DNA from: Chryseobacterium indologenes
GTDB taxonomy: Bacteria; Bacteroidota; Bacteroidia; Flavobacteriales; Weeksellaceae
Assembly: GCA_001013295.1 (NCBI GenBank)
Contig: LAZY01000030.1
Coordinates: forward strand, 1 to 64,000
DNA: 64,000 nucleotides
Direction: 5' to 3'
Positions within the stretch are counted from its first letter, which is position 1; every line of letters begins with the position of its first letter. The notes under the pieces were generated by a model, which saw only the letters and a list, made by a program, of their open reading frames with translations, was not told where the DNA came from and made no database searches. Positions 8,303 through 17,763 of the stretch are shown piece by piece. A program made the translations under genes and the position numbers.

Positions 8303-10801
8303 TTATTTTTTATTAAAGATTCTCTGTACCTGATTCCTGATTCTGATCAATAGAGGTTCTTTATAATTTTTATCTTCATCAAAATATCCGTAGCCGTAGC
8401 CATAACCGTAGCCATAACCGTAACCATAACCATAGCCTTGTTTTGTGTTATAATCGTTATAAACAAGACCTAAATGTTCAATTTCATCATTATGATACTT
8501 TTCTGTAATCATTTTCAGCATATACTTTTCTGTATATTCGTGACGCACTACGTAGATATTTGCATCAGAATGCTTCATCAGTTCGTAAGAATCTGCTACC
8601 AGACCTACCGGCGGAGAGTCTATGATAATAAAATCATACTTCTCTTTCAGTTCTTCAATAAACCTGATGTTTCTCTGACTCATTAAAAGTTCTGACGGGT
8701 TAGGTGGAATAGGTCCCGAGGTTGCAACGTCCAAGTTAGGAATTTTAGTTTTATTGATGATTGCATCAATATTTACTTCACCTGTCAGGTAATTGGAAAT
8801 ACCATATTTATTATCAATATTAAAATCTCCAAAAATCTTAGGTTTTCTAAGGTCCATCCCCAAAAGGATCGTTTTTTTATCACTTAATCCTATTACAGAG
8901 GCCAGGTTGATAGAAATATAGGTTTTCCCTTCTCCCCCGATAGACGAGGTTATCAATATAACTTTTCCTTTTCCATCATTGTTCTCCATAAGGAATCTTA
9001 TATTGGCCCTTATTCCTCTGAAAGCTTCCGATACTGATGATTTTGGCTGTTCTAAAACAGTAAGCATATTTTCATTGGTATTGTTACCGATCACACCAAG
9101 AAGTGGAATTTTTGTAGCAGATAAGAGTTCTTTAATATTTCTGATCTTACTATCAAGAGCTTCACCAATCAGGATAAAAAGTAGTGGCAATACCAGCATT
9201 CCTGAAATGATAGCAGTCTTTGCCATCTTAATATTAGGTCCTATCGGTCCTTGTCCTAAGTTTTTTGCAGGGTCAATAACAGTAATATCGGACTGATTGG
9301 TAGCTACACTCATCTGGGTTTCATTCTGTCTCCCCAATAAACTGTTATAAGTAGCTTCAATCATATTATAGCCTCTTTCTGCATCCAGATACTTTCTTTC
9401 TTTTTCCGGATAAGTGGATAAATCGGAATTGGCTTCAGCTACAGCACGATCCAGTTTATTGATTTCTCCGTAATATCTGGTATAATAACTATTCAAACTA
9501 TTTGATGAACCTGTTCTCGCTTCATTGATCAGCCTGTTGATTTCTTTCATAGGCTCTGAATTCGGCTTATAGATTGTTGCAAACTCTGCTCTTTTGGCAT
9601 ATAAAGCCTTAAGTTCTGAAACAGTAGCCGAAAAAAGACCGTCTTCAAAACCAGCAGCATTGGTTGCAATCATTTTATCAAAATTCTGAGACTGAAGGGT
9701 GCTTTTAATATTATTAAGTGCATTGATTTTACTTATAATATCGGCCTTTTTCGCTTCAAGTTCTTTAATTTTCGTAAGAGATTTTTCATCTCTATCCTTA
9801 ATATCATAAAGCTTCTCTGATGTTTTTAAATAGTTAAGAACATTAGCACTTGAATCTAATTTTTTACGAATATTATCCAGGTTACCCTGTAAATATGTTG
9901 CTGTTCTTTTATTAACTATATTTTTGTCTTCAAGTCTTTTCTTCTGTAATTCAGCTACAGAAGTATTAAGGAAGTTGACTGTACTGTTCAGATTAAATCC
10001 TTTTTTGGTAATAATCATGATCGTAGAAATCTCTTTATCAAACTCTACTCCCACTGTAGACACGATTTCATTAACACTTTGATTAACAGAGTTCAGACTG
10101 ACAATAATATTATCAAGTTTGATTTTTTGTGTAGCGGGATTCTGAACCAGCTTGAATCTAAGATTTGGAGAGGTATACCATTCGTTAATCTTAACGATCT
10201 TGTTTGCAGGTCTTCCATAAGCATTGATATTCTGAAAACCTTCTATTTCATAGTTATACAAACTGGTAGTCTGACCTTCTTCCGGCAAAATAACTTCATA
10301 AGCACCATTAGATTTAGGAATCAATGTAATTGGATAGTTGATCTGCTGTAGATGCTTTTTATCTATTTCAAGAAAAACCGGAGAATCAAATTTATCCAGA
10401 TAGGTAGATTTGATCGCTCCTTTGGTAGAATAGTTAACAAAAAGACCTAATTCTTTGACTAAAAATTCATTATGGGATCTTGAAAGAAGCATTTTTTTCA
10501 GATAAACTCCATCCTGATTACCTCCCTGTCCCCAGATAAAGTTAATAGACTGGTTGGGTGTAAAATAACTTGAAGTATTATTGGATATACTTAAAGACAG
10601 GTTCGAAGCATAAATATTCTGTGCATAATACTTACTGTACACCCAAGAAATAGCGTAACCAATAAGCAGCATAAAAGCAAACCAATACCAGTTTTTAAGT
10701 AATCGTCTTAAAAAATGTTCAAAATCAAACATTGCAAACGATCCATACCTCTCTTTCTGAGCTGCATTCTTTCCTACTTGTGTATCTTTTTCCGGAATCA
10801 T
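8303..10801 (-). CDS. polysaccharide co-polymerase / tyrosine autokinase (Wzc-like)
   Basis: 832 residues: a cytoplasmic N-terminal tail, TM1 near residues 36-53 (WYWFAFMLLIGYAISWVY), a Wzz-type periplasmic domain with long coiled coil (about 60-500), TM2 near 505-525 (AIISGMLVLPLLFILIGEAL), and a cytoplasmic BY-kinase domain with Walker A (SSIGGEGKT, around 615-623), the LLGMDLRKP Walker A' motif and IIIDSPPVG. The C-terminus has nine consecutive Gly-Tyr pairs followed by FDEDKNY, the expected autophosphorylated Tyr cluster. It regulates chain length and export of capsule or exopolysaccharide. It starts 2 bp after the Wza-like gene. Confidence 0.93.
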   Translation of the reverse strand: MIPEKDTQVGKNAAQKERYGSFAMFDFEHFLRRLLKNWYWFAFMLLIGYAISWVYSKYYAQNIYASNLSLSISNNTSSYFTPNQSINFIWGQGGNQDGVYLKKMLLSRSHNEFLVKELGLFVNYSTKGAIKSTYLDKFDSPVFLEIDKKHLQQINYPITLIPKSNGAYEVILPEEGQTTSLYNYEIEGFQNINAYGRPANKIVKINEWYTSPNLRFKLVQNPATQKIKLDNIIVSLNSVNQSVNEIVSTVGVEFDKEISTIMIITKKGFNLNSTVNFLNTSVAELQKKRLEDKNIVNKRTATYLQGNLDNIRKKLDSSANVLNYLKTSEKLYDIKDRDEKSLTKIKELEAKKADIISKINALNNIKSTLQSQNFDKMIATNAAGFEDGLFSATVSELKALYAKRAEFATIYKPNSEPMKEINRLINEARTGSSNSLNSYYTRYYGEINKLDRAVAEANSDLSTYPEKERKYLDAERGYNMIEATYNSLLGRQNETQMSVATNQSDITVIDPAKNLGQGPIGPNIKMAKTAIISGMLVLPLLFILIGEALDSKIRNIKELLSATKIPLLGVIGNNTNENMLTVLEQPKSSVSEAFRGIRANIRFLMENNDGKGKVILITSSIGGEGKTYISINLASVIGLSDKKTILLGMDLRKPKIFGDFNIDNKYGISNYLTGEVNIDAIINKTKIPNLDVATSGPIPPNPSELLMSQRNIRFIEELKEKYDFIIIDSPPVGLVADSYELMKHSDANIYVVRHEYTEKYMLKMITEKYHNDEIEHLGLVYNDYNTKQGYGYGYGYGYGYGYGYGYFDEDKNYKEPLLIRIRNQVQRIFNKK
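8384..8437 (-). repeat. in-frame Gly-Tyr codon repeat (nine units)
   Basis: Eighteen codons encode (GY)9 at the kinase C-terminus. The 6-bp DNA unit varies in third positions (GCC/ACC, ATA/GTA on the plus strand), so it is not a perfect satellite. Any change by whole units keeps the frame and would change the number of phosphorylatable tyrosines. Confidence 0.95.
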
Positions 10802-10803
10802 GA

Positions 10804-11685
10804 TTAAAGATTTTTTAGGAGTAAATAAATAGACAATGCAGTAGTAATTACAGAAACTCCTGTAGTTAAAGTCTGGATAGGATCTTTTCCGAATCCGTTC
10901 AAGCTTTTTGCTCTTGTGTTCAGGTAGATTTCGTCTCCATTTTGTACATAGTAATACGGAGAATTCATAAGATCTTCACGGGTAAGATCTATTTTGGCAA
11001 TTTTAATTCCTTCCGGAAGTTTTCTGTGTATAACGACTTCTTTTTTATCAATTGTTCTGTTTAATCCGCCATTTATTGCCAGTGCTTCAGTAATGGTAAG
11101 TGTATTTTTATGCGCTACTTTTTCTCCTGAAAGCCCTGTAGTTTCTACGTCTCCAAGAATATAATAGGTAATTCCGTCGGTATTCAGTCTAACTTCTGTT
11201 TTTCCTTCCTGAAAGTTTTCATTTACTTTTGCCTGTATATCTTTTGTAATATCGTCAAGGGTTCTGCCTTCAGCTTTTACATATCCTATCCCAAAAACAT
11301 TGATGTCTCCATTGGTATCTACTTTCAGTCCATTAAAATAGAAATTCATGTTTCCACCTCTACTTGCACCTGAAACAGCTCCTGCTCCACCACCCACACT
11401 TCCTCCTGATGCTGCAGAACTTGTTGCTCCACCACCAGTCATTCCTCCTGAGGTATTGTAAGAAGAGTAAAATTGTGCTGCATCTCCTTTAGGAGTGGTT
11501 ACAATATTCAGGTTAAGAATATCATTTTTGGTAATCCTGTAAACAGGAATGTTGTAGGGAATAAGCCCCTCCTCGTTAATAACAAGACTTTCGCTTGGCT
11601 GCAAATATCTCACATCTTTTGTTGTGATACACGAGGTGAGTAAAAAGGGTAATATTAAAAATAAATACTTAAAGTTCTTCATCAT
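10804..11685 (-). CDS. polysaccharide export outer-membrane lipoprotein (Wza-like)
   Basis: 293 residues. A lipoprotein signal ends in LPFLLTSC (Cys near residue 19). It is followed by a Poly_export domain (VYRITKNDILNLNIVTTPKG) and SLBB-like segments (ITYYILGDVETTGLSGEKV, NGDEIYLN), with a C-terminal hydrophobic helix (VSVITTALSIYLLLKNL). A Gly/Ser-rich insert (about residues 80-110, GGMTGGGATSSAASGG...) separates the first export domain from the rest and is probably a disordered loop. It forms the outer-membrane channel working with the kinase/co-polymerase encoded 2 bp downstream. Confidence 0.92.
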   Translation of the reverse strand: MMKNFKYLFLILPFLLTSCITTKDVRYLQPSESLVINEEGLIPYNIPVYRITKNDILNLNIVTTPKGDAAQFYSSYNTSGGMTGGGATSSAASGGSVGGGAGAVSGASRGGNMNFYFNGLKVDTNGDINVFGIGYVKAEGRTLDDITKDIQAKVNENFQEGKTEVRLNTDGITYYILGDVETTGLSGEKVAHKNTLTITEALAINGGLNRTIDKKEVVIHRKLPEGIKIAKIDLTREDLMNSPYYYVQNGDEIYLNTRAKSLNGFGKDPIQTLTTGVSVITTALSIYLLLKNL

Positions 11686-11701
11686 ATTTGAATATTGTTT
11701 A

Positions 11702-11709
11702 CAAAAGTA
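11702..11709 (-). promoter_or_regulatory. -7 promoter element before the Wza-Wzc pair
   Basis: TACTTTTG on the minus strand lies in the 35-bp gap ahead of the Wza-like gene and matches TAnnTTTG. No -33 TTG at the proper spacing is seen. Confidence 0.4.
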
Positions 11710-11720
11710 ATGTTTAATTG

Positions 11721-12839
11721 TTAATTCTGGTTATTTCTTAATTTATATATCAAATCCGGCAGATAAGCACCGAAAAAGCCTAGTGCAAGAACGATCAGCA
11801 GCAGTAAGTTGACATTAATATGTCTGAAGTAATAAGCAACTGATACGATAAAAAGATAATAGAGGATAATATAAAAAGTAGATCTTCTATGGGTAAGATC
11901 AAGCTTCAACAGCTTATGGTGAATATGATTCTTATCCGCATCGAATGGTGATTTTTTGTTGTAAAGCCTCACCATAATAACGTTCAGTGTATCCACAATC
12001 GGAAGGATCAGAATCGCTACCGCCACTACAGGAGCAGACTGCAAATGATACCTTGGCACATCCACCAGTTTTTTATCAATGAAAATATCGATGAAGCAGA
12101 TGGAAGTGAAAGCCAGTAAAAAACCAAGCAACATAGATCCGGTATCGCCCATAAATATCTTATTGGTTCTGTAGTTTGACAGATTGTAATACAAAAATGC
12201 CAGTACAGTTCCTATAATTACAACAGAAAGAACAACCAAAGGATAGTTATATTCTCCCAACCGGTAATAACTTATCCCAAACATAGCACTGCAAATCACA
12301 GAATATCCACCTGCCAGACCGTCTATACCGTCAATCAGATTGAACGCATTGATCAGGATAATAAATGTAATAATACTGAAGAGTACACTCACAATATATT
12401 CCAGCTCATACACCCCAAAGATCCCGAATAAGCTTCTGATCCTGATGTCTGAACCGATCACCACCAATGAAGATACCACAATCTGTGCAACGAGTTTCTT
12501 ATAAGCTCGCATCACTACAATATCATCCATTACCCCTACATACAGCAGGATAATCAGTGAAGCAAACAGAAATTTGTAAAGATCAAACAGCTCATAGGCA
12601 AAAATGGATGCACAGATCCCGATTGAATAAAAGATGGCAATACCACCAAGATTAGGAATTTTTCTGAGATGTGAACTTCTGATCCCAGGCTCATCCATAA
12701 GATTTTTTCTTCTTGAAATCTTTACGATAGTAGGAATAGAGAAAAAAGTAATTAAAAAGGAGAACACGAAGCCCAGTCCTATTTTCACGTAGAAAATAGA
12801 TATTCCCGACCCGGTTAAGAACAATTCAAAGTTTTTCAT
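11721..12839 (-). CDS. WecA/MraY-family undecaprenyl-phosphate sugar-1-phosphate transferase
   Basis: About 372 residues from the ATG at 12837-12839; a GTG at 12857 is a possible alternative start. A polytopic membrane protein (about 10 helices) with the family's cytoplasmic motifs: GVMDD, NLIDGIDGLAGG, FMGDTGSM (catalytic Asp) and the His-rich HIHHKLL loop near the end. It transfers a sugar-1-phosphate, in this subgroup usually GlcNAc-1-P, from the UDP-sugar to undecaprenyl phosphate and so starts repeat-unit synthesis for a surface polysaccharide. It lies upstream of the export pair (35-bp gap) and downstream of a GT2 gene, as expected for a capsule locus. Confidence 0.92.
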   Translation of the reverse strand: MKNFELFLTGSGISIFYVKIGLGFVFSFLITFFSIPTIVKISRRKNLMDEPGIRSSHLRKIPNLGGIAIFYSIGICASIFAYELFDLYKFLFASLIILLYVGVMDDIVVMRAYKKLVAQIVVSSLVVIGSDIRIRSLFGIFGVYELEYIVSVLFSIITFIILINAFNLIDGIDGLAGGYSVICSAMFGISYYRLGEYNYPLVVLSVVIIGTVLAFLYYNLSNYRTNKIFMGDTGSMLLGFLLAFTSICFIDIFIDKKLVDVPRYHLQSAPVVAVAILILPIVDTLNVIMVRLYNKKSPFDADKNHIHHKLLKLDLTHRRSTFYIILYYLFIVSVAYYFRHINVNLLLLIVLALGFFGAYLPDLIYKLRNNQN

Positions 12840-12953
12840 TCTTTTCTTATTCAGCACTTGTATTCTTCAATAAAAACAAACAATGCAGTCTTATAAAAAA
12901 TAAGCTTCATGGTCATTTCCTATTGATCGAAACAATAGTACTTACATTTGTGT

Positions 12954-13955
12954 TTATATTAACTTTCTTATCAGTTTTTTCTGTCCGGCAAAAAATAACA
13001 GATAAAAAATCTTTTTCTTCAATGGCAAAGATAAAAGATAATTCTTACCAAAACGACTATAGTTCAATATATCTTGAATTTTTATTTGTCTTTCATTCAT
13101 GAAAACAGACAACTGGTCTGACATTTTATAAAATAATTCTTCTTTTTTTACAAACGCCAGATAAGCCAGAAAAGAATAAACTCCTTCAAAAATCTGAAAG
13201 TTTTTCAGTTCTTCTTTTTTATGAGCATATTTCGACCCTGCAAATACTTCCTCCACATCCTTTACGGCCTTCAGCATATCGAGTCCTTTCTCCGTATGGG
13301 TCTTTGTAATAGAATCGGTACGTTCAAAGTATTGATAATGGTAATTTTGGGTCTGTGCAATGGTTTCACATTCTAATAAAAGCTGAGGGATAAGCTGTAT
13401 ATCTTCAAAATGAACTCCTTTTTTAAATCTCTTCTGATCAAAAAGTTCTTTTTTAAATAATTTATTACATGCAAAATAACTGACATCAGAAAAGACCGAA
13501 AAATGATTTTCAAGATTAATATTTTCCGGCATATTGGGAAGCTGGGTTAGTTTTTGGATCACCTTTCCATTTTCATCTACTTTCTGAATATTGCAGATCA
13601 CCATTTTAGCATCGTGCTTTTCGGCCAGCAGGAACATCTCTTCAAACATCTCCTCCGTCACATAATCGTCGCTGTCTACAAAACCGATATAATCTCCGGT
13701 TGCACGATCAATACCAAAATTACGGGCCTCACTTAAGCCTCCGTTTTCTTTGCTGAAAGCTTTTATTTTCCCGGGATATTTCTGGGCATACTGCCGGATG
13801 ATTTCTTCAGATCTGTCTTTACTTCCATCATTCACCACAATAATTTCAATATCCTGAAGACTCTGCCCGATGAGAGAGTCCAGGCATTTTGTCAAATAAT
13901 TTTCGACATTATAAACGGGAACAATGATGGAAACTTTTGAGGGAACGTTTGTCAT
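12954..13955 (-). CDS. glycosyltransferase family 2
   Basis: 333 residues. The N-terminal GT-A domain starts VSIIVPVYNVENYLTKCLDSL, with VVNDGSKD for nucleotide binding and the metal-binding GFVDSDDYV around residues 91-99. The C-terminal third (from about 230) is basic and lacks clear transmembrane helices, so it is a soluble or membrane-associated enzyme that adds one sugar to a lipid-linked repeat unit. The donor and acceptor cannot be read. It starts 3 bp after the arginase-fold gene, so the two are likely co-transcribed although not obviously related in function. Confidence 0.9.
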   Translation of the reverse strand: MTNVPSKVSIIVPVYNVENYLTKCLDSLIGQSLQDIEIIVVNDGSKDRSEEIIRQYAQKYPGKIKAFSKENGGLSEARNFGIDRATGDYIGFVDSDDYVTEEMFEEMFLLAEKHDAKMVICNIQKVDENGKVIQKLTQLPNMPENINLENHFSVFSDVSYFACNKLFKKELFDQKRFKKGVHFEDIQLIPQLLLECETIAQTQNYHYQYFERTDSITKTHTEKGLDMLKAVKDVEEVFAGSKYAHKKEELKNFQIFEGVYSFLAYLAFVKKEELFYKMSDQLSVFMNERQIKIQDILNYSRFGKNYLLSLPLKKKIFYLLFFAGQKKLIRKLI

Positions 13956-13958
13956 ACA

Positions 13959-15029
13959 TTAAAATTTCGTCAGTCGTGCATTCAGCCAGCCTTTTTTGGC
14001 TTCATCAAAATCTTTCCTAGAACATGGAATGCAGTTTTCTATATTTTCATCGTCGCCAAAATACCACAAATTACTGAAAGTATCACGCTTGAATGCATAT
14101 TGTCTGTCATCAATCAGTACATAAAACAGTTCATAATGTCTTTCTTTAGGATGGGTTTGCTGGATATTGATCCCTTCGATAAGGTACCATAGCATCTGTG
14201 CTAAAAGCTGATGGTTAAGCAGATTTTCCGAATAAATATTATAATTAAAAATTCCTACGGATTTTAGATTTTCACTCAGTCCGATCTCTTTCATATAGGC
14301 ACAGATTTCTCTCCTGTTCAATCCATTTACCTGTGGATTCATAGAGAAAGGTTCACTGAAACTTTCAATAGCATCGCAATTTACGGTCACCAGATCTGCT
14401 TTTCTGAAGAAAGGTTCGGTCTTTTCTGTGGAATTCATCATTTCCGCAAGACGGATAATATCAAATTCCACTTCCTTGATCAGCCTTATGGAATCCATTT
14501 CATTCAAATGTTTCTGATACCCCAGATGATGATAATTTTTAATAGAGAAACTCTTGGCTCCGAAAATTTTGCTTAAAAAAGTATGCTCATTAATGGTTTC
14601 CCCTTGTTGAAGGGAGATTATATTACTGATCTGAGTATAATTGATGCTTTTCTTATGAAAGTTCAACGCAGAAAATAATGAAAAAGCAAAGTCATTGGAG
14701 CCCCCAATAATCACCGGAATCGCTCTTTTATAATGACATGCCGACAATACTTCCTGTAAAATATAATGGGTATCCTGTACAGATTTTCCTGACACCAGGT
14801 CTCCAAGATCTACAACAGGAATTTCAAAATCCATCTGTGAAAGTTTATAAAACTCCTTTCTTACCGCAGTGAAATCCTGCACTTCCGCATCTCCGCCCGA
14901 CCCTCTGTAGTCTGATACAAACAAAAGAACAATACTGTCTTCTTTAATATCTTTTGCAATCCGATTTCCTATCTGCCAGCTTTCTGTTTTGAAATTTCTT
15001 GGTGAAATGATAAAGTCTTCGAAATCCAT
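13959..15029 (-). CDS. arginase/formimidoylglutamase-fold protein, metal ligands not conserved
   Basis: 356 residues resembling the ureohydrolase family in overall plan (LLFVSDYRGSGGDAEVQDF; VDLGDL; AIPVIIGGSND). Proteins like this beside topA in Flavobacteriia are usually named formimidoylglutamase. However, the metal-binding residues are missing where expected: GGxH is GGSND, no DAHxD is present, and the SxDxDxxDP site reads VNCDAIESFSEP, keeping only one Asp. So the fold is supported but hydrolysis of formimidoylglutamate or arginine is doubtful; a regulatory or structural role is possible. No other histidine-degradation genes are nearby. It sits between a GT2 gene and topA. Confidence 0.75.
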   Translation of the reverse strand: MDFEDFIISPRNFKTESWQIGNRIAKDIKEDSIVLLFVSDYRGSGGDAEVQDFTAVRKEFYKLSQMDFEIPVVDLGDLVSGKSVQDTHYILQEVLSACHYKRAIPVIIGGSNDFAFSLFSALNFHKKSINYTQISNIISLQQGETINEHTFLSKIFGAKSFSIKNYHHLGYQKHLNEMDSIRLIKEVEFDIIRLAEMMNSTEKTEPFFRKADLVTVNCDAIESFSEPFSMNPQVNGLNRREICAYMKEIGLSENLKSVGIFNYNIYSENLLNHQLLAQMLWYLIEGINIQQTHPKERHYELFYVLIDDRQYAFKRDTFSNLWYFGDDENIENCIPCSRKDFDEAKKGWLNARLTKF

Positions 15030-15123
15030 ATTTTAATTTGAAATGTGATAATTTATTAATTGCTTGAGGTAACAAACATACAAAAAACGACACAACTGAG
15101 TAAATCATGACAGGTTTTATTCA

Positions 15124-15157
15124 TAAAAAAGCCGTTAACAGGGGTTGTTAACGGCTT
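15124..15157 (-). terminator. Rho-independent terminator after topA
   Basis: A perfect 9-bp stem GCCGTTAAC (15131-15139) / GTTAACGGC (15147-15155) is followed by a T run on the minus strand. Confidence 0.85.
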
Positions 15158-15175
15158 TGTATTATTGTTTTAAGA

Positions 15176-17737
15176 TTACTTCTTTTTAGCAGCAGGTTTC
15201 TTTGCTGTTGTCGTTTTCTTTGCTGTGGTTGTTTTTTTAGCGGCAGGCTTTTTCTTTTCTGCAAAAGCTTTAGGATCCTGATCTGTAATCCACTTTTTGA
15301 CCTCGTCAAGCGAAATTTCTTTCAACTCTTCCCCTTCATACTTCGTATCATCTGCTTTCTTTGGGATTTTGAACATCGCTTTTCCAAATTTGATGAATGG
15401 TCCCCATCTTCCGTTTTCAATGGAAATTTTTTCTTTTTCCCACTGCTGGATGTATCGGTTGGCTTCTTTTTCCAGTTTAGCATCGATCAATTCATTGATG
15501 TCGCTTTGGGAAAGGTTGTCAAAGTTATATTTCTTCGGTACGTTTACAAAAATATCTCTGTATTTGATAAATGGTCCGAATCTTCCGGTTCCTTTGGTTA
15601 CCGGCTCTCCTTTATATGTGGCGATCGGAGCATCAGCAATTTTCTTTTCATTGATAATTTCCTCTGCACGTTTCTGATCTACAGAAAGTGGATCTTCTCC
15701 TTTCGGAATGCTGATATAAGTATCTCCCCACTTCACATAAGGACCAAATCTACCTACGCCTACAGAAACCGGCTGTCCGTCAACTTCACTCAGATCAAAA
15801 GGTAATCTGAAAAGTTCCAAAGCTTCTTCAAAAGTGATGGTTGCAATATTCTGCCCTGTCATCAAAGAAGCAAAGATTGGCTTTTCTTCATCATCCGTCT
15901 CACCGATCTGGATCATTGCCCCAAATCTTCCGATTCTGGCATGAACATTTTTCCCGGTCTTCGGATCAACCCCTAATAACCGATCCCCTGTTGCACGGTC
16001 TGCATTTTCTTCTACATCTTCAATTCTTGGATGGAATTTTGAGTAGAAATCCGTCATCATTTCCTTCCATTTCTGGTCACCGTTAGCAATTTCGTCGAAT
16101 CCCTCTTCTACTCTTGCGGTAAATCCGTAATCCAGAATTTCTCTGAAGTTATCAGTTAGGAAGTCGTTAACCACTTCTCCTATATCTGTAGGAATGAATT
16201 TATTTTTATCCCCACCGAATTTTTCGTCAAGGACTACTTTTTTGATCTTATCTTTTACCAGAGACATTTTGATCACTTCACGGGTCTGCGGTTCAATTTC
16301 ACGTTTGTCTACATATTCCCTGTTCTGAATGGTCTGAATGGTAGGTGCATAAGTAGAAGGTCTACCAATCCCTAATTCTTCAAGCTTTCTGACCAATCCA
16401 GCTTCGGTATATCTCGCACTCGGTCTTGTGAATTTTTCGGTAGCTGTAATGGTTTTATAATCCAGCACTTCACCTACTTTTACCTTTGGCAATAATTTTT
16501 CGTTGTTATCTTCGTCATCATCTTCTGTCTTCACAATTCCATAGGCCTTCAGGAAACCATCGAATATAATCACTTCTCCCTGTGCTTCAAAATGGTGAGG
16601 CAATGATGAATTTCCGATTTCAATAACGGTTTTTTCAATTTTTGCATTAGCCATCTGAGAAGCGAGTGTTCTTCTGTAGATCAGCTGATACAGTTTATTC
16701 AACTGTGCATCTCCTATGCTTTTCACTCCGAAATCAGTAGGACGGATCGCTTCGTGAGCTTCCTGTGCTGATGCAGATTTTGTAGTATAGTTTCTTGGAG
16801 AAGAATATTCTGCCCCGTATTCTGATATAATTTGCTTTTTAGCCCCTTCGATAGCCTCCTGAGAAAGGTTTACCGAGTCTGTTCTCATATAGGTAATGAA
16901 TCCTTCTTCATAAAGTCTCTGTGCCAGACGCATTGTATTGGTCACATTGTACCCTAATCTTGAAGAAGCTTCCTGCTGCAATGTAGAAGTTGTAAAAGGT
17001 GCTGATGCCGAGCGTGTACCAGGTTTGGTTTCTACATTCAGAACCTTGAATTCCGTAGTTTTTGCCTGTTCCAGGAATTTTTCTGCGTCAGCTTCTTTTT
17101 CGAAGTCTTTTTTCAGTTTCGCCGCAATTTCCTGCTCTGCTTTATTTAAGAAGATTCCGTCAAGCTTAAAACTTGCTTTCGGTACAAATTCACGGATCTC
17201 TTTTTCTCTTTCAACGATTAACCTTACTGCTACAGACTGTACTCTTCCTGCAGAAAGTCCGGGTTTTACTTTTTTCCATAGAACCGGAGACATTTCAAAA
17301 CCTACAATTCTGTCCAGCACTCTTCTTGCCTGCTGGGCGTTTACCAGATTCTGGTCAATATCTCTTGGATTTTCAATCGCTTTTAGAATGGCGTTTTTGG
17401 TAATTTCATGAAAAACAATTCTTTTTCTGTTTTCCGGCTTCAGTTTCAGTTCATCTGCCAAGTGCCAGGCAATAGCTTCTCCTTCACGGTCCTCATCGGA
17501 AGCAAGCCATACCATTTCGGCTTTCTTTACTGCAGCCTTCAATTCGGTTACCAATTTCTTTTTGTCTGCTGAAACTTCGTAATCAGGACTGAATGTGGCA
17601 AGGTCTATACCCATTCCTTTTTTAGGAAGGTCCCGGATATGCCCGAAACTGGATTTCACTTCAAAATCCTTTCCTAAATATTTCTGAATAGTTTTTGCTT
17701 TTGCCGGGGACTCTACGATTACTAAATTTTTCGACAT
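15176..17737 (-). CDS. topA: DNA topoisomerase I
   Basis: 853 residues from the ATG at 17735-17737. An earlier in-frame start at 17758 is rejected because the likely promoter -7 box covers 17756-17763. Toprim domain: KNLVIVESPAKAKTIQKYLG at the start and ASDEDREGEAIAWHL (Mg site). Active-site Tyr in EGFITYMRTDSVNLS. The C-terminal part has repeated topoisomerase zinc-ribbon-like units that have lost their cysteines (GRFGPYVKWGD, GRFGPFIKYRD, GRWGPFIKFGK), then an Ala/Lys/Thr-rich basic tail of about 25 residues (PAAKKTTTAKK type) likely to bind DNA. It relaxes negative supercoils. Confidence 0.96.
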   Translation of the reverse strand: MSKNLVIVESPAKAKTIQKYLGKDFEVKSSFGHIRDLPKKGMGIDLATFSPDYEVSADKKKLVTELKAAVKKAEMVWLASDEDREGEAIAWHLADELKLKPENRKRIVFHEITKNAILKAIENPRDIDQNLVNAQQARRVLDRIVGFEMSPVLWKKVKPGLSAGRVQSVAVRLIVEREKEIREFVPKASFKLDGIFLNKAEQEIAAKLKKDFEKEADAEKFLEQAKTTEFKVLNVETKPGTRSASAPFTTSTLQQEASSRLGYNVTNTMRLAQRLYEEGFITYMRTDSVNLSQEAIEGAKKQIISEYGAEYSSPRNYTTKSASAQEAHEAIRPTDFGVKSIGDAQLNKLYQLIYRRTLASQMANAKIEKTVIEIGNSSLPHHFEAQGEVIIFDGFLKAYGIVKTEDDDEDNNEKLLPKVKVGEVLDYKTITATEKFTRPSARYTEAGLVRKLEELGIGRPSTYAPTIQTIQNREYVDKREIEPQTREVIKMSLVKDKIKKVVLDEKFGGDKNKFIPTDIGEVVNDFLTDNFREILDYGFTARVEEGFDEIANGDQKWKEMMTDFYSKFHPRIEDVEENADRATGDRLLGVDPKTGKNVHARIGRFGAMIQIGETDDEEKPIFASLMTGQNIATITFEEALELFRLPFDLSEVDGQPVSVGVGRFGPYVKWGDTYISIPKGEDPLSVDQKRAEEIINEKKIADAPIATYKGEPVTKGTGRFGPFIKYRDIFVNVPKKYNFDNLSQSDINELIDAKLEKEANRYIQQWEKEKISIENGRWGPFIKFGKAMFKIPKKADDTKYEGEELKEISLDEVKKWITDQDPKAFAEKKKPAAKKTTTAKKTTTAKKPAAKKK

Positions 17738-17755
17738 TCTAACTAAAAATTTTTG

Positions 17756-17763
17756 CAAAAGTA
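17756..17763 (-). promoter_or_regulatory. -7 promoter element of topA
   Basis: TACTTTTG on the minus strand matches TAnnTTTG and ends about 18 bp before the chosen topA start. No TTG at -33 spacing. Confidence 0.45.

Noticed and set aside
8384..8437. Gly-Tyr repeat as a phase-variable frameshift site
   Set aside because: The repeating unit is 6 bp, so slippage by whole units cannot shift the frame; only length variation is possible.
16938..17411. 157-codon plus-strand frame inside topA
   Set aside because: Antisense shadow of the topoisomerase coding sequence; composition follows the topA codon pattern and no start signal is seen.
17756..17758. Upstream topA start at 17758
   Set aside because: It lies within the probable -7 promoter box, and the conserved N-terminus starts at the ATG ending at 17737.
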